From assembly GCA_947258895.1 (NCBI GenBank), contig CAMYKE010000001.1:1-22395 (forward strand): 22,395 nt of DNA, in the 5' to 3' direction. The translations under genes were made by a program, and so were the position numbers. Within the stretch, counting starts at the first letter, position 1. Each line of letters begins with the position of its first letter. This document shows, piece by piece, positions 1-7,507 of this stretch. The stretch comes from an uncultured Pseudomonadales bacterium (GTDB taxonomy: Bacteria > Pseudomonadota > Gammaproteobacteria > Pseudomonadales > IMCC2047). The notes beneath the pieces are model-generated. The model had not been told where the DNA came from. It did no database searches and worked only from the letters and a program-made list of their open reading frames with translations.

Positions 1-576
1 GAGCGTGCCGGTCAGGGTCCAGGTCCAGACCATGGCCAACAGCAGGAAGCCGATCGAGGTGCCCATCAGCAAGCCGAGGTAGACTCGGCCGGCGCGTTTG
101 GCCTTGTCCGTACCGGCATGCGTGACCAGCGGATAAGTGGCGACCGACAGCACCTCGTAGAATACGAACAGGGTCAGCATATTACCGGCCAGTGCGATGC
201 ACATCGCGGCCGCAATCGAGACCGCGAACGCCGTGTAGAAGCGGGTCTGGTTCTGTTCGTGGTGCGCGCGCATGTAACCGACTGCATACACCGTGGTGAT
301 CGGCCACAGCAGGCTGGCGACCAGCGCGAACAACATGCCGAGTGGTTCGGGTGTCAACGCCAGTGACAGGCCCGCCACCGGCGTTGCCAGCACCAGCGTC
401 GGCGGTGCCGCCCAGTCGATGGTCGCGGCCAGGCCGGCAACCAGCAGGAAGAGGATCAGACCGGCGCCGATGCTGACCGCTTCGCGCAGGTCGGGATTTG
501 CACGCGCAGCGACGACACCGACAGCCGCAAGAATCGGTACCAGGGGGATCCAAGTGAGGAGCTGCTCCGGCGTCAT
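1..576 (-). CDS. Mrp-type Na+/H+ antiporter, second NuoL/M/N-family membrane subunit (partial)
   Basis: An open frame runs from an ATG at 576 to the window edge (192 codons, 3' end missing). The ATG overlaps the stop of mrpD (ATGA), so it is the next gene of the operon. The translation is a membrane protein of the proton-conducting NuoL/M/N/MrpA/MrpD superfamily. It has several hydrophobic helices, a VYAVGYMR segment near residue 97, and FVFYEVLSVATYPL near 138, whose Glu141 matches the conserved TM5 glutamate of the family. The next stretch (residues 152-170, THAGTDKAKRAGRVYLG) resembles MbhH-like or MrpD-like subunits more than canonical MrpA. By family knowledge it would carry protons or cations across the inner membrane together with MrpD. 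Whether it is the MrpA N-terminal equivalent or a duplicate MrpD cannot be settled from the fragment. Confidence 0.88.
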   Translation of the reverse strand, partial: MTPEQLLTWIPLVPILAAVGVVAARANPDLREAVSIGAGLILFLLVAGLAATIDWAAPPTLVLATPVAGLSLALTPEPLGMLFALVASLLWPITTVYAVGYMRAHHEQNQTRFYTAFAVSIAAAMCIALAGNMLTLFVFYEVLSVATYPLVTHAGTDKAKRAGRVYLGLLMGTSIGFLLLAMVWTWTLTGTL

Positions 577-2054
577 TGTCCGGCCCCCATCAACTCGTAC
601 GCGGCCTGGGTTGCCAATCCGACAGTGACCTCGGTATGGATACCGAAGTAGATGTTGGCGCCAACCAGCAGCCAGATCGGCAGCAGCATGGACCACGGCG
701 CCTCGGTGACCGCTGCGGCCCCTTCCGGCGCTGATTCAAAGTAGGCCGCCTCCACCAGTTTCCAGACGTACAGCAAGGCCAACAACGAACCGATCAGCAC
801 CAGTACGGCGACCGGCCACAGGCCCTGCTCCAGTGTGCCCTGCAACAGATACCACTTGGTGATGAATCCCGCGGTGGGTGGCACACCTATCAGGCTGAGG
901 CCACCGAGCACGATTGACGCCATGGTCCAAGGCATGCGTCGCCCCAGACCGGCAAAATCCCGCAAGGACACACCGCCAATGCGGTACACGACCGCTCCAA
1001 GCGCAAGAAACAGGACGCCCTTCATCAGTGCATGATTGAACACATGCAGCGTCGCGGCGATAACCCCGGTAGTCGAGGCCAGACTGATGCCCAACACCAT
1101 GTAGCCGATCTGGGCGACGCTGGAATAGGCCAGCAGGCGCTTGACATTGTGCTGGAACAGCGCCACCCAGGAGCCGGACAGCATCGCGGCGGCTGCCAGG
1201 CCAATGAGCAGCCAGCCAAGGGGTGTGTGTCCGAACACATAGTCGGCGCCAAATACGCTGTATATGAAGCGCAGCAGGGCATACAGGGCAATCTTGGTGG
1301 ACGTGGCCGCAAGAAAAATGCTTACCACCGAGGGCGCGTAGGCATAGGCATTGGGTAGCCAGAGATGCAGCGGGAACAGGGCCAGCTTGATGGCAAATCC
1401 GATCACGATAAAAGCAAGCCCCGTGTGCACTGTACGTCGTTCTGCTACCTGGGTCAGGCGCTGCGCCAGGTCCTCCATGTTGAGGGTGCCGGTCATGGCG
1501 TACAGCAGGCCGATGCCGATAAGAATAAATGTGGCACCGATGGTACCCAGCACCAGATATTGGTAGGCCGCCAGCAATGCGCGCCGCTCCCGCCCGAGGC
1601 TGATTAGCGCATAGGAAGCGAGCGAGGAAATTTCCAGAAACACGAACAGGTTAAACACATCCGCGGTCACCGCAATGCCGAGCAATCCGGCCAGTAGCAG
1701 GAGAAAGGCTGCATAAAAACCCGGGATTCGCGTCGCCCGAATTTCGCCTGCGGCACTGGCGCCGGCAAATGCCAGTACCAGCAGCGCCAGCGCAGTCACC
1801 AGCAGGATCATCAATGCATTGAGCAAATCGATACGGTAGGCAATACCCCAGGGGGGCAGCCATCCGCCCATGGCGTAGTCCAGGGAATCGGCGTCCAGTG
1901 CTCTTTGCAATACCCTTACCGCGAGTGTAAGGAGTACCGCGCTAATCAGGCCGGCCCACAACCAGGGCAATCGGTTACCCGGCAGTAACAGACACGCAGG
2001 CGCCCCAATGAGAGGTATGATCACCAGTAGCGCGACCAGATGCTGCTCGATCAC
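573..2054 (-). CDS. mrpD: Na+/H+ antiporter subunit D (MrpD/MnhD)
   Basis: A 493-residue protein of the NuoN/MrpD family, the usual length for MrpD, with about 14 predicted membrane helices. It is one of the two large channel-like subunits that exchange cytoplasmic Na+ or K+ for protons in the Mrp complex. The conserved TM5 glutamate lies in FLEISSLASYAL (Glu141) and the TM7 lysine in GFAIKLALFPLHLWLP (Lys223). A second charged helix, TSTKIALYALLRF, and HVFNHALMKGVLFL follow. The start is a GTG at 2054 that overlaps the stop of mrpC (GTGA), and the 3' end overlaps the next gene by four bases, which implies translational coupling. Nothing looks broken. Confidence 0.95.
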   Translation of the reverse strand: MIEQHLVALLVIIPLIGAPACLLLPGNRLPWLWAGLISAVLLTLAVRVLQRALDADSLDYAMGGWLPPWGIAYRIDLLNALMILLVTALALLVLAFAGASAAGEIRATRIPGFYAAFLLLLAGLLGIAVTADVFNLFVFLEISSLASYALISLGRERRALLAAYQYLVLGTIGATFILIGIGLLYAMTGTLNMEDLAQRLTQVAERRTVHTGLAFIVIGFAIKLALFPLHLWLPNAYAYAPSVVSIFLAATSTKIALYALLRFIYSVFGADYVFGHTPLGWLLIGLAAAAMLSGSWVALFQHNVKRLLAYSSVAQIGYMVLGISLASTTGVIAATLHVFNHALMKGVLFLALGAVVYRIGGVSLRDFAGLGRRMPWTMASIVLGGLSLIGVPPTAGFITKWYLLQGTLEQGLWPVAVLVLIGSLLALLYVWKLVEAAYFESAPEGAAAVTEAPWSMLLPIWLLVGANIYFGIHTEVTVGLATQAAYELMGAGQ

Positions 2055-2404
2055 AGGTCTGCATCCATGTCCCGGATCTCATCCTCCTCGATGGTACCGT
2101 AGGTTTCCTTGATGCGTACAATCAGCGCGAGCGCCACCGCCGTGGTAGCGATGCTGACCACGATGGCAGTGAGAATCAATACGTGGGGCAATGGATTGGA
2201 GTACAAATCCGCGCTTTCTCTGGCGATGGGCGACGTGGCTTCCGCCACATTGCCCAGGCTGATGTAAAGAATGAACACCGAGGTCTGGAAAATATTCAAC
2301 CCCACCACCTGCTTGACCAGGTTATCGCGACTGATAACGGTGTAAAAACCACACATCATCAGGAAGAATACGATCCAGTAGGTATAGTACCCCAGCGATG
2401 GCAT
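2051..2404 (-). CDS. mrpC: Na+/H+ antiporter subunit C (MrpC/MnhC)
   Basis: A NuoK-like small subunit of 117 residues with three hydrophobic helices. The motif NLVKQVVGLNIFQTSVFIL and the later PHVLILTAIVVSIATTAVAL are typical of MrpC/NuoK. The second contains the LTAIVV region that normally carries conserved polar helix contacts. The ATG at 2404 overlaps the mrpB stop (TGATG); a TTG one codon earlier is possible but unnecessary. The acidic C-terminus (EEDEIRDMDADL) is cytoplasmic. In the Mrp complex this subunit sits against MrpD. It belongs to the single overlapping operon running from 4489 to the window edge. Confidence 0.94.
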   Translation of the reverse strand: MPSLGYYTYWIVFFLMMCGFYTVISRDNLVKQVVGLNIFQTSVFILYISLGNVAEATSPIARESADLYSNPLPHVLILTAIVVSIATTAVALALIVRIKETYGTIEEDEIRDMDADL

Positions 2405-2823
2405 CAATGACGTTCCCGGCGCGCGAAGGCAAAAAAGATGATCATCATGACCGCCGCGACGGTAATCCCGACACCTAATTCCACCAGGACGATACCCAGG
2501 TGCTGCCCGGCTATTGGATCATCGAGTAACACCCGGTACTCCAGAAAATTACCGCCGAGTACTATCCCCGCTACTCCCACGCCGGCATAAAGCAGCACCC
2601 CCAAAGCGGCCATACTGCGCAATACCGGGGGCGGGACGACCTTTTCGGCCGCTTCCACACCAAAAACCAGGCCATACAGGGTAAAGGCTGCGGCAAATAT
2701 CACCCCTGCCTGAAAGCCGCCGCCGGGGCTGTACTCGCCGTGAAAGAGGACATAGAGCGCGAAAATCAGGATGGGTGGAATCAGCAGTTTGGCGGTGACC
2801 CGCAGTATCGGATAGGGCTTCAT
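2404..2823 (-). CDS. mrpB: Na+/H+ antiporter subunit B (MrpB/MnhB)
   Basis: A 139-residue membrane protein of the MnhB/MbhF family with four hydrophobic helices. The signature HGEYSPGGGFQAGVIFAAAF (about residues 28-47) is the hallmark of MrpB. A short cytoplasmic arginine-rich tail (ARRERH) follows the last helix. The ATG at 2823 overlaps the previous gene's stop (ATGA). It is a required membrane component of Mrp antiporters and is homologous to MbhF of membrane-bound hydrogenases. Length and motifs are normal. Confidence 0.94.
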   Translation of the reverse strand: MKPYPILRVTAKLLIPPILIFALYVLFHGEYSPGGGFQAGVIFAAAFTLYGLVFGVEAAEKVVPPPVLRSMAALGVLLYAGVGVAGIVLGGNFLEYRVLLDDPIAGQHLGIVLVELGVGITVAAVMMIIFFAFARRERH

Positions 2824-3374
2824 GGGTCGTCCCTCTTACGCCGATTGCGGCGATCGAATCCGAGAATCAGCAATACCCCCAACCCGGCGGTGAAGACCAC
2901 GACGACTTCACCCAGAGTGTCGAACCCGCGGTAACTTGCGAGGACCGCGGTTACCATATTATCGACCCCGATTTCCGTTGGGGTTTTGGTTATGTAGCGT
3001 GTCGCGACCCGCCCGTGGGCCGGTGCATCCGGATCCCCGTATTCAGGCATATCCATGGTACCCCATACCAATGCCAATCCGGTCACCACCACCAGTACCA
3101 GGGACCAGGGCTTGGGGGCTTCCTTGATGCGCTCGCTGCCACCGGTGAGAGCCAGCGTCGACAGCATCAGTACCGTGGCAACGCCGGCGCCGACTGCCGC
3201 CTCGGTGAAAGCAACGTCAGCGGCATCCATGAGCAGGAAAATGCTCGCCGTCAGCAGGCTATATATACCGAATAACATGACTATTGCAAACAGCTCTCGT
3301 AAATAAACGATGGTCACAGCAGTAACAGCCAGAAAACCCAGCAGCAGGAATATCAGCCACTGGTCAATCGGCAT
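2820..3374 (-). CDS. MbhD/MbhE-like subunit (stand-alone C-terminal part of MrpA, DUF4040)
   Basis: A 184-residue membrane protein. The first half has the MbhD/DUF4040 signature (LFGIYSLLTASIFLLMDAAD then VAFTEAAVGAGVATVLML, about residues 34-73). The second half, GVDNMVTAVLASYRGFDTLG through VVVFTAGLGVLLIL, matches MbhE and the extreme C-terminus of MrpA. In classical operons both modules are fused to the end of the large MrpA. Here they form their own gene, as in membrane-bound hydrogenase clusters. I place the start at the ATG at 3374 because GGAGGA lies about 8 bases upstream inside mrpG. The longer in-frame ATG at 3446 adds 24 non-homologous, charged residues. The gene overlaps mrpG by 11 bases and mrpB by 4. 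Confidence 0.9.
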   Translation of the reverse strand: MPIDQWLIFLLLGFLAVTAVTIVYLRELFAIVMLFGIYSLLTASIFLLMDAADVAFTEAAVGAGVATVLMLSTLALTGGSERIKEAPKPWSLVLVVVTGLALVWGTMDMPEYGDPDAPAHGRVATRYITKTPTEIGVDNMVTAVLASYRGFDTLGEVVVVFTAGLGVLLILGFDRRNRRKRDDP

Positions 3375-3693
3375 CGCCGTGCTCCTCCGTTGTCCATGGT
3401 TGCGGTAGCGGACAGACGCTGGTTTCGGCGGTGCTGCCCAGGACATGTGTAGACACCGGACTGGTGAGTATCAGGAAGAACAACACCAGTAACACCTTAA
3501 TTGCAGAGCTCCAGTCATCTGCTTGTAACACCAGGCCGAGCAGGACCAGCGCCGCGCACAGTGTATCGGTGATACCCACCGCGTGCAGGCGGGAGTAAAA
3601 ATCCGGTAAGCGCACCACCCCCACCGCGCCGATAATACCGAACAGGCTGCCGCCAACCAGCAACAGCAGGCTGAACCATTCCAGGATGGTCAC
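3364..3693 (-). CDS. mrpG: Na+/H+ antiporter subunit G (MrpG/MnhG)
   Basis: A 109-residue protein of the MnhG/MbhC family with three hydrophobic helices. The sequence GVVRLPDFYSRLHAVGITDT followed by LCAALVLLGL is the family signature. The helix FFLILTSPVSTHVLGSTA is also characteristic. The ATG at 3693 overlaps the mrpF stop (ATGA). The hydrophilic tail (from about residue 90) is longer than the core and overlaps the start of the next gene. In Mrp and MBH complexes this subunit packs with MrpE and MrpF in the cation-translocating part. Confidence 0.94.
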   Translation of the reverse strand: MTILEWFSLLLLVGGSLFGIIGAVGVVRLPDFYSRLHAVGITDTLCAALVLLGLVLQADDWSSAIKVLLVLFFLILTSPVSTHVLGSTAETSVCPLPQPWTTEEHGDAD

Positions 3694-3998
3694 GGGCGCT
3701 TGTCCTCCTGCGCGGGGCGCGACCGCAAGTGGTCGGCGGTCACGTAAAACTTGAGCAACGCCACCACCCCGATAAAGCTGATCAGCGCGTATGCCAGCGC
3801 AATATCGAGAAAGCCCTGGTGCTCGCCCAGAAAATCGATTACGCAGATCAGGAGCACGGTTTTGGTCCCGAACATATTGACCGCCAGCGTACGGTCATAC
3901 ACCGTGGGTCCCGCGATAGCGCGCACCAGAGCCATACCCATCACCAGAACTATCGAAAATGCCGCTATCTGGTTACCTAACTGTTCGATCCCGTTCAT
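3690..3998 (-). CDS. mrpF: Na+/H+ antiporter subunit F (MrpF/MnhF)
   Basis: A 102-residue, three-helix membrane protein of the MnhF/MbhB family. RAIAGPTVYDRTLAVNMFGT (about residues 26-45) is the family signature, and the last helix reads DIALAYALISFIGVVALLKF. The ATG at 3998 overlaps the mrpE stop. It forms part of the Na+/H+ antiporter membrane complex and is co-transcribed with its neighbours. The C-terminal tail is short and charged. No anomalies are seen. Confidence 0.94.
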   Translation of the reverse strand: MNGIEQLGNQIAAFSIVLVMGMALVRAIAGPTVYDRTLAVNMFGTKTVLLICVIDFLGEHQGFLDIALAYALISFIGVVALLKFYVTADHLRSRPAQEDKRP

Positions 3999-4489
3999 TG
4001 TGTGGTTCCAATATCCGGCAGCCGTTGCTCTATACCGCCATGCTGCAATGATTGCGCAGCGGCCATTGTGAGCACATGTACCTCCATGCTCTGTTCAGAA
4101 ACATCCAAGGTTACCGTCCCCGGGGTCAGGGTAATGGCATTGGCCAGAATGGTGCGACCCAGGTCGGTCCTGGGGCTGTAGTCGATCCGTACTGTATTGG
4201 GGCTGATATTGAGGCGCGGAGCCAGGATCTGGCGAGCGACGTTGAGATTTGACTTGACGATTTCCACTGTGAGCCAGGCACAGCCGAAGAGCAATTGCCG
4301 ATTAAGCCGGAACGGGTGGCGCTCCCCATCCAGCGCCGCCATGCGGCCCCCGATGTAGACGGCGAAGGTGGCACACAGCAGTCCCGTAGCCAGGCTCAGG
4401 AAAGTGAGCCGACCCGACAATAGCCACCACAGTAGCCAACCCAGAGCGCTGAAACTGATAAATCGCAGGATTCTGCCCGTTGTCTGCAT
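3995..4489 (-). CDS. mrpE: Na+/H+ antiporter subunit E (MrpE/MnhE), first gene of the operon
   Basis: A 164-residue protein of the MnhE/MbhA family: two or three N-terminal helices, then a soluble domain with VEIVKSNLNVARQIL and the conserved ANAITLTPGTVTLDV. I start at the ATG at 4489, which gives the normal family length. A GGTGGGG sequence lies just upstream, though it is not a perfect ribosome site. The frame stays open further upstream to 4693, but the added residues are not MrpE-like, and that extension runs through the terminal repeat and 5' end of a decayed IS6 element. It is the first gene of the seven-plus gene Mrp operon, so the promoter should lie between 4490 and about 4610 or within the element. 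Confidence 0.92.
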   Translation of the reverse strand: MQTTGRILRFISFSALGWLLWWLLSGRLTFLSLATGLLCATFAVYIGGRMAALDGERHPFRLNRQLLFGCAWLTVEIVKSNLNVARQILAPRLNISPNTVRIDYSPRTDLGRTILANAITLTPGTVTLDVSEQSMEVHVLTMAAAQSLQHGGIEQRLPDIGTTQ

Positions 4490-4610
4490 GCGTGCAATCC
4501 CCACCGACGAGACAGCCCTGGAATTGTTGTGACGATATTCTTGAGTGTGCCCAGGGCGCCTTAGGTTTTCCTCAGGATACACGCAATACCAGGGCAACAA
4601 AAGGTTAAAG
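4490..4610 (-). promoter_or_regulatory. Leader of the mrp operon with a long-loop inverted repeat
   Basis: About 120 bases separate mrpE from the IS6 terminal repeat. A 7-base inverted repeat (gccctgg at 4515-4521, ccagggc at 4551-4557) could form a leader hairpin with a 29-base loop. I see no convincing -35/-10 pair, so this is only the place where the operon promoter ought to be. Confidence 0.3.
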
Positions 4611-4630
4611 GGTACTGACAAGTTAACTGA
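4611..4630 (+). repeat. Left terminal inverted repeat of IS6-family remnant 1
   Basis: GGTACTGACAAGTTAACTGA here matches 19 of 20 bases with 6684-6703. Its first part (GTACTGACAAG) recurs inverted at 9934-9944. In both 5' copies the transposase ATG lies exactly 42 bases after the first base of the repeat, which identifies it as the element's left end. Confidence 0.8.
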
Positions 4631-4652
4631 AATAAACTGGCAGAATTGCTGG

Positions 4653-5340
4653 ATGAAAACCTGCAAGCGTCCCCGATTCCCCCGGGATATCATTTCTTAT
4701 GCAGTTCGGCTCTATGATCGTCTTGGTCTGAGTCATTGATATAAGGAAGACTGGCTTGCCGAAAGAGGGATGAGGGTTAGTTACGATTCCACCCGTAATT
4801 GGTGTATAAAGTTCGGGCGTAAACCTGGTCGTCGGCTGGAATGTAATTATCGAGTAATTGGCGATATATTTTTCCTGGACGAAGTTTACGTGCAGATAAG
4901 AAGTTTGCGTGCAGATAAATGGTACCCAACAACATTATCTCAGGCGCGCAGCAGGCCAGGATGGCAAGAGGTAGATGTATTGCCTCAAACCAGACGGGGT
5001 GGAATTGCCGCAAAGCGGTTTTTCAGGCGAATAGTGAGAAGCAATTGCGGTGCGCCAGGAGTGCACACAATGGATAGGCTGCGAGATTATTGTGTCGTCC
5101 AACGAGAAATCTTTCCTGAGGCTTTCCGCGAGACTGCGCAATATACGAATGATCGAGCAGAGCTATCCCATCAACCGGCAGGGGTTCGTGAAAGGGGTAT
5201 GCGGTTGTTTAAATCTCAGATATTTCTTTCGATTCATGCAGAAGTTCACAATCTTTTCAACCGGGGTAAAGGCAGAACATTGTCGAAATCTCAGGGAAGC
5301 TGCGATCGGCGAGCGGGGTAGGGCGGTTGCCCGAGAGTAA
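4653..5340 (+). pseudogene. IS6-family transposase, near full length but inactivated (remnant 1)
   Basis: Reading from the ATG at 4653 gives an IS6-family DDE transposase. RPRFPRDIISYAVRLYDRLG is the N-terminal part. DWLAERGMRVSYDSTRNWCI KFG is the helix-turn-helix region. LDEVYVQI carries the first catalytic Asp and the DRLRDY region the second. NDRAELSHQPAGVRERGMR holds the catalytic Glu. The frame is broken by a TGA at 4737-4739 and by a shift within the expected LWRAVDQDG segment near 4920-4970. A further shift near 5265 puts the C-terminal end (VKAEHCRNLREAAIGE) in another frame, ending at 5338-5340. No right-end repeat is visible. IS6 elements move by a copy-in (cointegrate) pathway; this copy cannot. 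Confidence 0.85.
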
Positions 5341-5572
5341 CGTGCTGCAGAAATCCGCGCCCTGCGAAGTTAGCTCGTCAATACCTGGAGGATATTTCGA
5401 CAAGGCACGCAGCACAGTTGCGGCGCATCCTGAAAATTCAGAAAGGATGTGCCCTGGAGGGCTTCAGGAGTCGTTGTGCCTTTTAAGGAATAATCCATCC
5501 CTTTCGAGGTACATCTTACCTGGAGCCAGACAGGGCACGACGCCATAATACAAGATTATGGCGCAGCAAACC
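5341..5572. other. Hairpin-rich non-coding stretch between two IS6 fragments
   Basis: No protein family is recognisable. Several local inverted repeats follow one another. gcgcatcct (5423-5431) pairs with aggatgtgc (5444-5452) through one G-U. gccc tgga gggc lies at 5451-5462. A perfect 9-base stem with a 5-base loop (cgccataat / attatggcg) lies at 5541-5563. None has a T-run typical of an intrinsic terminator. These could be relics of another element or a structured RNA; the sequence alone does not decide. Confidence 0.35.
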
Positions 5573-5765
5573 AGTTCAGTGCATCAATCGACCAGGTTTC
5601 GAGAGAGGGGAATGCGGAAGGTGAAACTCAGTAGTCCAGGCTCAGATATTGCTTTCGCTTCATGTAGCAGTTCACAATCTTTGCAACCCTGGCAGAGACT
5701 TGTGCAGAACATCATCGAAATCTCAGGGAAGGTGTGTTCAGCGAGCGGGGTAACAGAGAGACCAT
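5573..5765 (+). pseudogene. IS6-family transposase C-terminal fragment (remnant 1b)
   Basis: The frame here gives VHQSTRFRERGMRKVK, matching the SHQPTRxRERGMRRFKSPGQ region that follows the catalytic Glu in IS6 transposases. It then degenerates through the part corresponding to FLSTHGxVxNLF. At DNA level it parallels 5150-5330 (shared gaaatctcaggga and gcgagcggggta near the end). It keeps a short segment equivalent to SPGSAQ that remnant 1 has lost. It therefore looks like a piece of a separate copy rather than a simple tandem duplication of remnant 1. Confidence 0.7.
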
Positions 5766-6070
5766 ATTGCATGGAAAATTCATACTTAAAAATTTAAAAT
5801 TTCAAATAATTTCAATGAGGTTTCAAGGGCCTTAACGCGTATAGCGATTGGCTGAAAGCCCTGTGGTGAAGGAACTGCAGCCTGCTTTTTTAAATGGCTT
5901 TTAGCCTGTTGCACTAGCAAGTGGAATCCGCGATTGAAAAATAAACCGGGAGAAATGATTTACTTGCCTGACGGGCCTCGAAACTACTAATCGTTGGTGG
6001 GCCAACCCAAAGCGCTAGTAACTTAGTAAAATGGCTCGATATTCAATGCAATTGATCATGCGAGAGGGCG
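5766..6070. other. AT-rich intergenic region upstream of the SleB-type gene
   Basis: No gene is seen. 5780-5818 is strongly AT-rich with repeated aaattt/aatttc motifs, unlike the GC-rich surroundings. It may hold a promoter for the following lipoprotein gene, but I cannot point to a clear -35/-10 pair. Confidence 0.35.
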
Positions 6071-6139
6071 ATGATGGCTGTTTTGAGGCAGAGACGATCC
6101 TCGCCATTGCAGGTTAATCGGAGGGTTACGTGCACTGGC

Positions 6140-6625
6140 ATGGCGGCGATGTCGCGCGCCGGGCTGTCGATACTGCTCTGCATCGGTATTCTGTCCGGCT
6201 GTGCCCCGCTGCCCGATGCGCCCGTTCGGGATCGGCCTCAGCAGGCGAACCCAAATGCGCAGCGCTGCCTCGCGCTTGCGATGTATTGGGAAGCGCGAGG
6301 CGAGGGACGGCGCGGCATGCTCGCGGTCGGCTCGGTCGTCCTCAACCGGGTGGACGATGCACGCTTTCCCAACACCGCGTGTGCCGTAGTCTATCAAGGC
6401 GGTGAGAAGCCGCCTTGCCAATTCTCCTGGTGGTGTGATGGGAAAAGCGATCTGCCGACGCATCGGGGCCTTTGGCACACGTCACTCTCACTGGCGAACG
6501 AGCTCTTGACGAAGCGCCCCCGCGACCCGACCGGCGGCGCGCTGTTCTTTCACAACACGTCCATCCGCAAACCCTGGCGACGGACGAAAACGGCCCGCAT
6601 CGGCAATCACATCTTTTATCGCTAA
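6140..6625 (+). CDS. SleB/CwlJ-type cell-wall hydrolase lipoprotein
   Basis: The product is a small Hydrolase_2 (SleB/CwlJ) family enzyme. From the ATG at 6140 it is 161 residues. A short basic start and hydrophobic stretch end in the lipobox LSGC (Cys21), so it should be an anchored lipoprotein. The catalytic domain shows CLALAMYWEARGEG with the family's catalytic glutamate (WEARGE), then VGSVVLNRVDDARFPNTACA, PCQFSWWCDGKSD, and a terminal IGNHIFYR. Family members cleave peptidoglycan glycan strands. An in-frame start at 6071 (GAGAGGG just upstream) would add 23 residues before the signal peptide, which is unusual; GGAGGG at 6120-6125 sits 14 bases before 6140. It stands alone between IS6 remnants and may be passenger DNA. 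Confidence 0.85.
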   Translation: MAAMSRAGLSILLCIGILSGCAPLPDAPVRDRPQQANPNAQRCLALAMYWEARGEGRRGMLAVGSVVLNRVDDARFPNTACAVVYQGGEKPPCQFSWWCDGKSDLPTHRGLWHTSLSLANELLTKRPRDPTGGALFFHNTSIRKPWRRTKTARIGNHIFYR

Positions 6626-6683
6626 TGGGCCGACCGTTAGGCCTGGCTCAACCTGACCTCAATACCTTCTCTGCAGAGCAGAT

Positions 6684-6703
6684 GGTACTGACAAGTAAAC
6701 TGA
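6684..6703 (+). repeat. Left terminal inverted repeat of IS6-family remnant 2
   Basis: GGTACTGACAAGTAAACTGA differs at one base from the repeat at 4611-4630. The remnant's ATG at 6726 follows at the same 42-base spacing, so this is the left end of a second copy of the same or a closely related element. Confidence 0.8.
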
Positions 6704-6725
6704 CTGTATCTGGTGGAATGGGCGG

Positions 6726-6960
6726 ATGAACACATAGCAACGCCACCGATTTCCACCTGACATCATGTAACAAAGGCGATGTGGCCCTGGCCCCGCTTCA
6801 ATCCCAGTCACCGCGATGCGGAAGATATTCCGGCTGAGAGAAGAAGCCTGATTAGCCGCGAAGCGCTGTTGTAAGAGGCTGCTGCAAAAGCATCGGGGTG
6901 AACCGAGGAAAATCGTAGCGAAACAAATCTATCTGCAAACGCAACAGCCCAGCCAGAGAA
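6726..6960 (+). pseudogene. IS6-family transposase, internally deleted remnant 2
   Basis: From the ATG at 6726 the frame reads RHRFPPDIM after an early TAG, then a second stop. After a shift it continues as FNPSHRDAEDIPAERRSLIS, equivalent to the SYRDVEDLLAERGI segment. It then jumps directly to AKRCCKRLLQKHRGEPRKIV, the segment before the second catalytic Asp. The central catalytic part with the first Asp is therefore missing (an internal deletion of very roughly 75 codons). The region beyond about 6925 no longer resembles the family clearly, and the right end is not identifiable. The DNA near 6860-6925 is close to 9715-9775 in remnant 3. Confidence 0.75.
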
Positions 6961-7032
6961 TAGAACATAGTTCCCCGCACGCTGAGGATTACCACTGGCC
7001 GGCATAATCAAAGCGAAGTAGAATGCACAGTC

Positions 7033-7452
7033 ATGACTTGTTCGGCTCAAGGCAGACGACGCATCCCTATCGGCACGTATTCGCTGGTACTCATATTCCT
7101 GCTTCGAAGCCTCGTGCCTGCGGGGTTTATGCCCGCAGCGCTGGCAAGTGGTTCGCCAGTGCAACTCTGCCCACAGGGCTTGTCAGCCGGCGAAATCGCC
7201 ACGCTTTTTAACCACCATCAACAGCATCATCATGCGCACCACCATGGCCATGGTTCAGATCAGGCAGAACAGGGCGAGGAATTTAACTGCCCGCTGGGCC
7301 TCGTTCTCAACCCCGGTTTTATCCCGACTTCCTCCCTGGGTTTAAGCCTGGAAAAGGCAGCCGCGTCACTCGAACTCGACCCGGTGCCGTTATTTACTAC
7401 CTCTCGCCTCAAAGCATTTAACTCCCGCGCCCCCCCTTGTTGTTTCGTATAA
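7033..7452 (+). CDS. DUF2946-like His-rich exported protein, probable copper handling
   Basis: A 139-residue protein with one N-terminal hydrophobic segment containing RSLVPAGFMPAALA (residues 25-38), typical of DUF2946 proteins. A histidine cluster follows at residues 61-73 (HHQQHHHAHHHGH), with cysteines at 46 and 86, and the C-terminal SRAPP motif common in the family. DUF2946 genes are often found next to TonB-dependent copper receptors. Here the receptor starts 55 bases downstream on the same strand, so both probably form one operon. The His cluster suggests metal binding in the periplasm; the biochemical role is not established. The ribosome site before 7033 is weak, so a nearby start cannot be excluded. 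Confidence 0.75.
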   Translation: MTCSAQGRRRIPIGTYSLVLIFLLRSLVPAGFMPAALASGSPVQLCPQGLSAGEIATLFNHHQQHHHAHHHGHGSDQAEQGEEFNCPLGLVLNPGFIPTSSLGLSLEKAAASLELDPVPLFTTSRLKAFNSRAPPCCFV

Positions 7453-7507
7453 AAGCACGTTCTCCCGATAACGGGATTTCATAGATTCTTAACAACAAGG
7501 TATTCAT

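Noticed and set aside
182..553. 123-codon minus-strand frame with many Arg, Gly and Cys
   Set aside because: It is an out-of-frame shadow of the partial Mrp membrane subunit at 1-576, whose translation clearly matches the family.
4490..4693. Longer MrpE start at 4693
   Set aside because: The extra 68 residues are not MrpE-like and would be translated through an IS6 terminal repeat; the ATG at 4489 gives the normal length.
5584..5772. 62-codon minus-strand frame
   Set aside because: It lies opposite the IS6 C-terminal fragment and has no homology or ribosome site.
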